Assembly (NCBI RefSeq): GCF_037860775.1
Contig: NZ_JBBEWC010000003.1
Span: 124,001-188,000 of the forward strand
DNA: 64,000 nucleotides
Reading direction: 5' to 3'
Origin: Emticicia soli
Lineage (GTDB): Bacteria; Bacteroidota; Bacteroidia; Cytophagales; Spirosomataceae
Within the stretch, counting starts at the first letter, position 1. Each line of letters starts with the position of its first letter. Both the position numbers and the translations under genes were made by a program. The notes under the pieces were generated by a model. The model ran no database searches and was not told where the DNA came from. It saw only the letters and a program-made list of their open reading frames with translations. This document shows, one piece after another, positions 54,377 through 60,436 of this stretch.

Positions 54377-54769
54377 TTACTCTTTTACAACTATTTTGTT
54401 CGGAGGCGTAATATTTTCTTCCAGACCTTTATCTGTTAGCTTTTTAGCTATTTCAGATTGCTTGCTGGCAAACATATAGCGTGATTTCTGTGAGATATAC
54501 TCGGCACGTTTTTCTTCCATATCGGTACGAGATTTTTCAATTTTCTTGATGAAACCTTCGTAACTATGTTGAATGTAGATATAGAAAATGCAAAGAATAC
54601 CTAACCACACAATACGTTTGAGGGTTTCGGTTGGAAGCGTATCACCTAAATTGAGGCGGCTGGTAAGCCATTGGTTGATGCGTTCGAAAAGACTGGCTTT
54701 GCTTGGGGCCTTAGCTTTGGCTTTGGGCATAGCAGGTGCAGAACGGTGGCGAAAAGTATTTGTTGCCAT
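54377..54769 (-). CDS. ftsL: FtsL-like divisome protein
   Basis: 130 residues with a proline/lysine-rich cytoplasmic start, one membrane helix (about 52-67: IVWLGILCIFYIYIQ), and a short coiled-coil-like outer part (KRAEYISQKSRYMFASKQSEI). Length, topology and position right before ftsI are the usual case for FtsL; the sequence itself is too variable to prove it. The gene ends 30 bases before ftsI starts, so they form an operon. Confidence 0.75.
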   Translation of the reverse strand: MATNTFRHRSAPAMPKAKAKAPSKASLFERINQWLTSRLNLGDTLPTETLKRIVWLGILCIFYIYIQHSYEGFIKKIEKSRTDMEEKRAEYISQKSRYMFASKQSEIAKKLTDKGLEENITPPNKIVVKE

Positions 54770-54814
54770 TCCGATAGAAGTTTATGAGTTTATTATAAAA
54801 GCACGATTGTAAAA

Positions 54815-54846
54815 CAAATGTATGAATTATCTGCAAAATCTGTAAA
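54815..54846 (-). promoter_or_regulatory. Predicted ftsL-ftsI promoter
   Basis: TACATTTG on the minus strand (54822 to 54815) has a TTTA (one mismatch from TTTG) 20 bases upstream (54846 to 54843). The ftsL start codon at 54769 is about 45 bases downstream. Confidence 0.5.
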
Positions 54847-54896
54847 ATTTGCATCAATTTTTTTGTAAAATTTAATAGGGTGGAAGTGCCTAAAAC

Positions 54897-54930
54897 AAAA
54901 AAAATCGCTCTTGTTAAAAGAACGATTTTT
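54897..54930 (-). terminator. Terminator after the PhyH gene
   Basis: AAAATCG (54901-54907) pairs with CGATTTT (54923-54929), and the inner CTCTT with AAGAA. Rich in A and T at both edges. Located 38 bases past the PhyH stop codon. Confidence 0.6.
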
Positions 54931-54967
54931 CTTATATATTCTTATGCTATCAGTGCATTAATTCATA

Positions 54968-55783
54968 TCATGAGAATACAGCCTCCAAATGCTGTTTTTG
55001 CGGAAAATCAGGTGTTACTAAATCGGCCTCCGGCTTATAGATATAAGGCATCGGGAAACCTCTTTCCTGAAACGTCTGCTCGGCCATGTTGTTGTAACGA
55101 AGCTGAATAGACCAACGGATATTTTTGGTAACGTTTTCGCCTGAACGATGTACCAAAAACGCCGAGAAAACCAGTAAATCACCTACTTCAAACTCAGTTT
55201 GAACATAGCTGTCTTCTGAAAGGTCTTCTTGAATACTTCCTAAATAGCCCGATGTATCGGCTTTTAATAAGCCATCTTTGTGGCTGGCTGGTATAATTTG
55301 TAACGAGCCAAGGGCTTCGCCACAATCAACCATAGGAAACCACATAACAATGCTATCTAAAGAACCCTGGCCAGTGCGCCAGTCTTGATGCGCTCCCAAT
55401 TTCCAGTGGCTACCACCTTTCGACAAATAGCGGCTATTGAACTGCATAGCAGGGCGCACACCAATTGCCGGGAAATCGTATCCTAAAGATTTCAATAAGT
55501 TAATAAGCTTCGGTTCTGTACCAAGTCTGTGTAGAGATATAAGATGCTGTGCTTGTTTACCTGTGCTTACGAAAGTATTGAAGTCGGCCTCGAATAGCTC
55601 AAACATAGCTGGCTCAAACTCATCTTTATTATTAATGTCTACACTTTTGCCCAACACTCTCTCAATCTGCAAAGCAAAAAGATTACGAGCCTCGGTATAT
55701 ATCTGGTTGATTTCTTCTTTATTAAAGAAGTTTTTCAGAATAATATAACCATCTTTATTGAATTGTTCTTTCTGTGTTACCAT
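54968..55783 (-). CDS. Phytanoyl-CoA dioxygenase (PhyH) family Fe(II)/2-oxoglutarate oxygenase
   Basis: 271 residues with the iron-binding facial triad: H132-x-D134 in AHQDWRTGQG and H212 in LVHRSGENV, followed by the arginine that binds 2-oxoglutarate (IRWSIQLRY). PhyH enzymes hydroxylate diverse small molecules and sugars. Here the gene lies in a minus-strand group with a methyltransferase and acyltransferase, so a tailoring role on a sugar or lipid is plausible. It has its own promoter and terminator. Confidence 0.88.
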   Translation of the reverse strand: MVTQKEQFNKDGYIILKNFFNKEEINQIYTEARNLFALQIERVLGKSVDINNKDEFEPAMFELFEADFNTFVSTGKQAQHLISLHRLGTEPKLINLLKSLGYDFPAIGVRPAMQFNSRYLSKGGSHWKLGAHQDWRTGQGSLDSIVMWFPMVDCGEALGSLQIIPASHKDGLLKADTSGYLGSIQEDLSEDSYVQTEFEVGDLLVFSAFLVHRSGENVTKNIRWSIQLRYNNMAEQTFQERGFPMPYIYKPEADLVTPDFPQKQHLEAVFS

Positions 55784-55816
55784 AGCTTATAATCTATTCA
55801 AAAATTAAATAATAGG

Positions 55817-55825
55817 GCAAATCTA
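55817..55825 (-). promoter_or_regulatory. -7 element of the PhyH gene
   Basis: TAGATTTGC on the minus strand is a full match to TAnnTTTGC. About 35 bases before the start codon at 55783. The -33 element is weak. Confidence 0.45.
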
Positions 55826-55869
55826 AAACTGTAAATAGGTCATAAAAATGATATTTATCAGTAAAGCTT

Positions 55870-57225
55870 TTATTTCTCTAAAATAGCATAACCGAAGCCT
55901 GCTCTTCCGAACCCATTGCCATTATATAACAGATATTTTTTGTTATTATGTTCATAACAGTAAGCATAATCTATCATTTCATAATCAAAATCGTTCGGAT
56001 TATCTGATTTATGAATGCCTACCAAATCGTCTTTACGTTCCCACTTGAAACCGTCTTTCGATTCGGCATAGCCTAAACGATAGCTTTGGTTACGGTCGGT
56101 GCGGTAATCTCTTGTGTGGCGATAAGAGTAATACATTTTGAAAATACCATCTTCAAAAAATACACTTGGTCGACCTACTGCGTGCAAGAAATCATCAAAA
56201 GGCAGAGCAACATCACCTGTCGGTGTCCATTTAATGCCATCTTCTGATACTGCTACACGGCAGTCGTAATAAGGCTCAGGATAACCATGAATGTATTCAC
56301 ATTTCTGGCCAGAGATATACCACATCATCCAGCGGCCATTTACATACATTACCGAAGGTTGCGCTGCCCAAAGAGGGTTATCAATTGAGCGATCCATGAT
56401 AGGGCCACGGAACATTTTCTTGAAAGTAATACCGCCATCGGTGCTGACAGATAAGCCCATCGACAGACGGTAAGAGTTATGCGTACGATTCCAACCTGTG
56501 TAATACAACCAGATGTCGCCATTTGCTTGTGGTACAAACCACGATGGCATAGCACCGGTTTCATCGTATTCACCCGGACCACCTAAATCCAATACGAAAG
56601 TATCGTGGATATAGAGAATCTTGGTTGGGTCGTCATAATCAACATCAATAAATGTCGGACGAGACTGCCCGTAGTCGTCTCTTGATGAAAAATAAACTCT
56701 TAAGAAATCTTTATGTTTGTAGGCATACGGCACTTGTGCATGTGAGCGGCTATGTGCTAGTGTACCATCTGGTTTATAGATTACTCCTTTTTTTTGCCAA
56801 GACCCCCCCGCCCCTAAAGGGGAGCTTTTATCTTCAGTAGTTAACATTCGTTTTATCTGATTTAAGACCTCTTCAGTGGAATTGTTTAGGGTTTTGTTTG
56901 TAATTCTTATAACCCTAATGCCTACTGATTGGTAAAATTCGTCTTTTTCTTTGTCTATTAATTGTTGCTCATAACTGTTGTGGATACTGCCATCAATCTC
57001 AATTACAAGTTTGAGCGTATGGCAGTAAAAATCAGCTATGTAATTGCCAATAGGATGTTGTCTTTTAAACCTAATACCTAATTGACTTTTTGAAAGAAAA
57101 TGCCACAGATGCTCTTCCATTGGTGTCGGATTCGCCCTAAGTTTCGCAGCTCTTTCAAATATAATATCCGCAGCCCCATAAAACATATTCTCTTTCATAC
57201 AGACTATTTTTTGTGTGTACATCAA
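55870..57225 (-). CDS. Fusion: DUF559/Vsr-like endonuclease domain plus five-bladed beta-propeller glycosidase-like domain
   Basis: 451 residues. Residues about 10-125 are a DUF559/Vsr-like restriction-endonuclease-fold domain (FKRQHPIGNYIADFYC, LVIEIDGSIHNSYEQQ). Residues 134-142 (SPLGAGGS region) are translated from the left terminal repeat of a mobile-like element. From about 143 (WQKKGVIYKPDGT) runs a GH43/GH32-like propeller (DETGAMPSWFVPQ, NPLWAAQPSVMYVNGRWMMWYIS, GRPSVFFEDGIFKMYYSYRH). In homologues the propeller protein starts on its own, so the endonuclease part was inserted at its beginning. The start may instead be the ATG at 57198. Whether the fusion is made and works is unknown. 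Confidence 0.8.
   Translation of the reverse strand: MMYTQKIVCMKENMFYGAADIIFERAAKLRANPTPMEEHLWHFLSKSQLGIRFKRQHPIGNYIADFYCHTLKLVIEIDGSIHNSYEQQLIDKEKDEFYQSVGIRVIRITNKTLNNSTEEVLNQIKRMLTTEDKSSPLGAGGSWQKKGVIYKPDGTLAHSRSHAQVPYAYKHKDFLRVYFSSRDDYGQSRPTFIDVDYDDPTKILYIHDTFVLDLGGPGEYDETGAMPSWFVPQANGDIWLYYTGWNRTHNSYRLSMGLSVSTDGGITFKKMFRGPIMDRSIDNPLWAAQPSVMYVNGRWMMWYISGQKCEYIHGYPEPYYDCRVAVSEDGIKWTPTGDVALPFDDFLHAVGRPSVFFEDGIFKMYYSYRHTRDYRTDRNQSYRLGYAESKDGFKWERKDDLVGIHKSDNPNDFDYEMIDYAYCYEHNNKKYLLYNGNGFGRAGFGYAILEK
56799..56827. repeat. Left terminal inverted repeat of the DUF559 element
   Basis: Contains C7 (56803-56809) and GCCCCTAAAGGGGAGCTT (56810-56827). It is translated within the fusion protein (about residues 134-142). 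A T8 tract (56788-56795) lies just outside. Confidence 0.7.
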
Positions 57226-57250
57226 TAGAATATTGTAGAAAATGTGTCTT

Positions 57251-57279
57251 AAGTTCCCCTTTAGGGGCTAGGGGTTCTT
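57251..57279. repeat. Right terminal inverted repeat of the DUF559 element
   Basis: AAGTTCCCCTTTAGGGGC (57251-57268) followed by TAGGGGTTCTT. The stop codon of the methyltransferase (57268-57270) is part of it. Confidence 0.7.
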
Positions 57280-58155
57280 TTTCCTGTTTTTCTCTGCTCT
57301 CAGTTTCCAGTTATCTTTAAAATCTTTTCCAGGAATCTGTAGATTTACGTTTACTGTTGGTGCTTTTTTGGTTTTCTTAAAATCTAATACATAATAACCG
57401 TTACCGAAAATCCATTGTAGCTTTACATCTTTTACATTTTTAGGCAAGTCTTGCAAAGGTACTTGGTCGGCAAACATTGGGTTGGCGTCCATCAATATCT
57501 GGTAAGTTTTTTGGTCTCTTAGCCATGCACCTACGCTTTCGTCGCCTACTACTACACGGCCACCTACTTTTACTACACGGTTAAACTCTTCAAAAGCCTT
57601 AGCTCTTTCTGAGAATGTATTGATACCACCAAAATGGAAAACCGCATCGAAATAATTGTCTTCAAATGGTAAATAAGCGCCATTACCAATGAAATAATCT
57701 ATTTGCACATCTTTTTTATCGGCAAATTTTTCTTTGGCATGACCAAGCATCGCTGGCGATAAATCAGATAACACCGCATGACCACCCGGAGTAACTTTTT
57801 CAATAATATAAGCCGAATCTTTTCCTGTACCTGCGCCTACTTCCAGCACCTTCATGCCCGGCTTTAGTTTCAATAAACCAATCATGGCTTTGCGTGTAGC
57901 TGCCTCGTTGGCATGTAAAGACTCAAATACCCAAGAAACTCCACGGTCGTAGCGTAGGTGAGCATCGTTATAAGCTACTTGCTCCTTACGGTCTTGCTCG
58001 AAAAGTTCTTTCGGGTAAACTAAATCTACAATGTTATTTATATCGTAAGAGATGGGTTCTTCTTGTGAGCTGTTGTGAAGCGTTTTGCCATCGGCCGACA
58101 GAACAAGTTTAGTTCTGGTTTTTGGGCAAATAAGTTGGTCAAAAAATTGAGTCAT
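57268..58155 (-). CDS. Class I SAM-dependent methyltransferase with Trm112-like N-terminus
   Basis: 295 residues. The N-terminal 60 residues (LICPKTRTKLVLSADGKTLHNSSQEEPISYDINNIVDLVYP) look like a Trm112-type small domain; the rest is a Rossmann methyltransferase with VLEVGAGTGKDSAYI as SAM motif I and FDAVFHFGGINTF as motif IV. The target is unknown; the neighbourhood suggests a small molecule or glycan. The last residues and the TAG stop lie in the right terminal repeat of the DUF559 element, so the original C-terminus may have been changed. Confidence 0.88.
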   Translation of the reverse strand: MTQFFDQLICPKTRTKLVLSADGKTLHNSSQEEPISYDINNIVDLVYPKELFEQDRKEQVAYNDAHLRYDRGVSWVFESLHANEAATRKAMIGLLKLKPGMKVLEVGAGTGKDSAYIIEKVTPGGHAVLSDLSPAMLGHAKEKFADKKDVQIDYFIGNGAYLPFEDNYFDAVFHFGGINTFSERAKAFEEFNRVVKVGGRVVVGDESVGAWLRDQKTYQILMDANPMFADQVPLQDLPKNVKDVKLQWIFGNGYYVLDFKKTKKAPTVNVNLQIPGKDFKDNWKLRAEKNRKKNP

Positions 58156-58288
58156 TATTTGATATATATCTATGTTAAAGCGTCAAAGTTCAAGATTTTT
58201 GCTGAAAAAACCATAGGAAAAAAGCTATATTCTAATACGAATGATTAGTTTTCTTTAATGATTTTGAAGCGTAAGAAGAAAGAGTCCT

Positions 58289-58663
58289 CTATATTGCCAA
58301 AAGGCTATCGGCAGAAATTCCTAAATCATGATATAGGTTTTTTATCATTCTGAGGGTAAGAGGTCTTTTTTTGCTTAGAACTTCCGATACACGTTCTTTG
58401 CTGCCAAAGTATTTTACTAGGTCTTTTTGGTGTAATCCTTCCTCTTCCATTTTATATTTGATAGCTTCAATAGGGTCAAGTGGGGCTATTGAGTAATGCT
58501 TCTTCTCATAATCTTCTACCAGAATAGAAAGAACCTCTAGTAAGTCAGCCTCTTTGCTATTTTCAGGGCAATCCCAGAGTTTTCGGATATTATCCATTGC
58601 AGCAGTGTATTGTTCTTCTGTTTTGATAGGAGCAATAGTGATATTTTCCATATATAAAATCAT
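58289..58663 (-). CDS. higA: HigA-type antitoxin with XRE helix-turn-helix
   Basis: 124 residues. The C-terminal half (about 70-120) is an XRE helix-turn-helix (GLHQKDLVKYFGSKERVSEVLSKKRPLTLRMIKNLYHDLGI). The N-terminal half neutralises the toxin. The ATG at 58663 shares one base with the toxin stop codon (TAATG), so translation is coupled. An in-frame ATG at 58651 is the alternative. The toxin-first order is typical of higBA. It is expected to repress its own operon, probably at the inverted repeat 58991-59015. Confidence 0.92.
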   Translation of the reverse strand: MILYMENITIAPIKTEEQYTAAMDNIRKLWDCPENSKEADLLEVLSILVEDYEKKHYSIAPLDPIEAIKYKMEEEGLHQKDLVKYFGSKERVSEVLSKKRPLTLRMIKNLYHDLGISADSLLAI

Positions 58664-58962
58664 TAAAATTCGATGGTTTTTGCATCAATCTTATCATATT
58701 CTGTATGAGTTCCGATAAACTTTATCCAACATATCTGTTTATCGTATCGAAATGCTACAACCATTCTATATTTGTTTCTTGCAATGTTAAATATGATACG
58801 AGAATTACCAACAAAATCAGCACCTTTATAATCAGAAACGACTTCTTGCGGTGTTTTATAACTAGCTTTTGACATTTTTTTTATCCACTCCTGAATACTA
58901 GCCTGTGAGTCAGGATATTTGTCGATAAATTCTTTTAATGTTTTAATCGCAATGATTCTCAT
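58663..58962 (-). CDS. higB: HigB-type mRNA interferase toxin
   Basis: 99 residues, full length for the HigB family (RelE/ParE fold). NSRIIFNIARNKYRMVVAFRYDKQICWIKFIGTHTEYDKIDA is the diagnostic block with the basic and aromatic residues of the nuclease site. It cleaves mRNA at the ribosome when not held by the antitoxin. The stop codon overlaps the antitoxin start. A TATTTTTG -7 box (58988 to 58981) precedes it on the minus strand. Confidence 0.92.
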   Translation of the reverse strand: MRIIAIKTLKEFIDKYPDSQASIQEWIKKMSKASYKTPQEVVSDYKGADFVGNSRIIFNIARNKYRMVVAFRYDKQICWIKFIGTHTEYDKIDAKTIEF

Positions 58963-58980
58963 ATCAATATATTAACAAAA

Positions 58981-58988
58981 CAAAAATA
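58981..58988 (-). promoter_or_regulatory. Candidate -7 element of higBA
   Basis: TATTTTTG on the minus strand, 19 bases before the higB start codon. The inverted repeat 58991-59015 occupies the stretch between -7 and -33. Confidence 0.4.
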
Positions 58989-58990
58989 CA

Positions 58991-59015
58991 AAAAGTTACC
59001 ATTTAGGTAACTTTT
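58991..59015. promoter_or_regulatory. Inverted repeat: HigA operator and/or terminator of the upstream acyltransferase gene
   Basis: AAAAGTTACC (58991-59000) and GGTAACTTTT (59006-59015) pair perfectly with a 5-base spacer. Position between promoter boxes suits an autoregulatory operator. On the minus strand it is followed by T-rich sequence, suiting a terminator for the gene ending at 59048. Confidence 0.55.
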
Positions 59016-59047
59016 ATGCATGAATCTATTTTTAATATTCTTAGTGC

Positions 59048-59713
59048 TTACAAATTAATATCCTTACTAGAAACCTCTGCTTTTACGGCAGGGTTGCCTT
59101 TCCAGATGCTCCAAGGTTCGGTTTTGGTTTTGGTAAGGTTGGCGCCCATAGCAATCAGTGTGCCTTCGCCCAGTGTACAGCCATCACGAATGGTAGCATT
59201 TACACCAAAAAATGAATACTCACCTACTACACAACGACCAGATAATACCACATGAGACGTAAAATACACATGGTCTTTTATTTCGCCGTGGTGACCAATG
59301 TGGTTACCGCTCCACAACACTACATTGTTGCCGATTTTTACAAAAGGTTGAATGGTGTTATCTTCCAGAATAAAACAGTTTTCGCCAATCTGGTCGGTTA
59401 AAACTGTGGCTTTTGAGCTGATGTAAGAAATACACTCATAACCCAGTTTTTTTATTTCGCCATATACTTTTGCACGAATCTGGTTCATTTTACGCTCGCT
59501 TAGTGGCGCAAAAAACTTATATTCTGATGGAGGGAAAAGCTCAGGAACATCTTCAAACGCCACGAGTTGTATACCACAGAAAGATGTTTCGCCTTCTTTT
59601 ATGTATGCTCTGTTTTTTGTGAATGCTACAATTTCGTGCTCTGAGTCATTTGTGAGATAATAATGGGCTAATTCTGCCACTAATTCGGTGCCGAAAACTA
59701 CTACTTTTGCCAT
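59048..59713 (-). CDS. NeuD/PglD-like acyltransferase (left-handed beta-helix)
   Basis: 221 residues. A Rossmann-like N-terminal part (AKVVVFGTELVAELAHYYL) and a C-terminal left-handed beta-helix built of hexapeptide repeats (VKIGNNVVLWSGNHIGHHGEIKDHVYFTSHVVLSGRCVVGEYSFFGVNATIRDG). This is the PglD/NeuD-type sugar O- or N-acetyltransferase architecture. The catalytic histidine is probably one of HIGHH. It is the last gene of an operon with WbqC and a membrane protein (17-base gap to WbqC). Confidence 0.88.
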   Translation of the reverse strand: MAKVVVFGTELVAELAHYYLTNDSEHEIVAFTKNRAYIKEGETSFCGIQLVAFEDVPELFPPSEYKFFAPLSERKMNQIRAKVYGEIKKLGYECISYISSKATVLTDQIGENCFILEDNTIQPFVKIGNNVVLWSGNHIGHHGEIKDHVYFTSHVVLSGRCVVGEYSFFGVNATIRDGCTLGEGTLIAMGANLTKTKTEPWSIWKGNPAVKAEVSSKDINL

Positions 59714-59730
59714 TGTGAAGCTATTTGTTT

Positions 59731-60429
59731 TTAAACCAACTCGAATTCTTTTAAATATTCATGGATTGCTTCAATTGAGCAAAACATCATTAGGTCAATT
59801 ATTGAAAGCCAGGGTACAAATTCATTGTTGAATTGCTTGTACTGAATTGGCTTCGATTTGATAAAATTAAGCAAGATTTTGTTATCGGCAAAAAGTTGTT
59901 TGTCATAGATAGCCATCCCGCCGATTGGGTTAATATAATGATTGGCTTGCTCTTGTAGGCAAATATCTAAAATGCGCTCTTGTGCTTTCAGATGCTGGTT
60001 GTTGTACACAACCGAACTATCAACAAATTCGGTATCAATACCCAGATACTGACACGTAGATTTAAGACTTGTTGTACAAAGCTCAGCTATGTTTGCAGGG
60101 TTTGATTCAAAAACCTGTGTCAGCACGCCAAGTGTTTCGTTATAGAACGGTGCTTTTTTGTACGACTGCTCAATAGTCTTAAGAAATTTTTTGCTCCATG
60201 CTGCTAAGTTATCAACTTCAATGTCTCTTATAAGGCGATTCTGGCTTGCACTAATTAGCGAAAGCGTAAAAAGTGAAGCCTTGCCGTTTATCAGAATGTT
60301 GTTCCGGTTAATCCAGCCTTTGTTGATATAAGCTACGTCGTCATACACTATAAACTTATCAACGGCTTTTATTAGTTGAAAGTAGCCCACGTATGGGAAA
60401 ATGTATGGCTGCATAATGCCGATTGTCAT
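59731..60429 (-). CDS. WbqC family protein
   Basis: 232 residues, full length for the family. MTIGIMQPYIFPYVGYFQLIKAVDKFIVYDDVAYINKGWINRN is the typical opening, and INPIGGMAIYD the second block. WbqC proteins occur in O-antigen and other glycan gene sets and may catalyse transfer or activation of unusual sugars; the reaction is not established. The gene lies seven bases downstream of the membrane protein and 17 upstream of the acyltransferase, so it is certainly in their operon. Confidence 0.9.
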   Translation of the reverse strand: MTIGIMQPYIFPYVGYFQLIKAVDKFIVYDDVAYINKGWINRNNILINGKASLFTLSLISASQNRLIRDIEVDNLAAWSKKFLKTIEQSYKKAPFYNETLGVLTQVFESNPANIAELCTTSLKSTCQYLGIDTEFVDSSVVYNNQHLKAQERILDICLQEQANHYINPIGGMAIYDKQLFADNKILLNFIKSKPIQYKQFNNEFVPWLSIIDLMMFCSIEAIHEYLKEFELV

Positions 60430-60436
60430 AGCCTAT

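Larger units (their letters stand above)
56799..57279 (-). mobile_element. 481-bp element with terminal inverted repeats carrying a DUF559 endonuclease gene
   Basis: The ends are imperfect 29-bp inverted repeats: 56799-56827 and 57251-57279, 25 of 29 bases identical in inverted orientation. The shared core is AAGYTCCCCTTTAGGGGC, then seven variable G-rich bases, then TCTT. Inside is one DUF559-type reading frame. No transposase, target duplication or recombinase is visible. Mobility is inference from the insertion between two genes. Confidence 0.65.
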
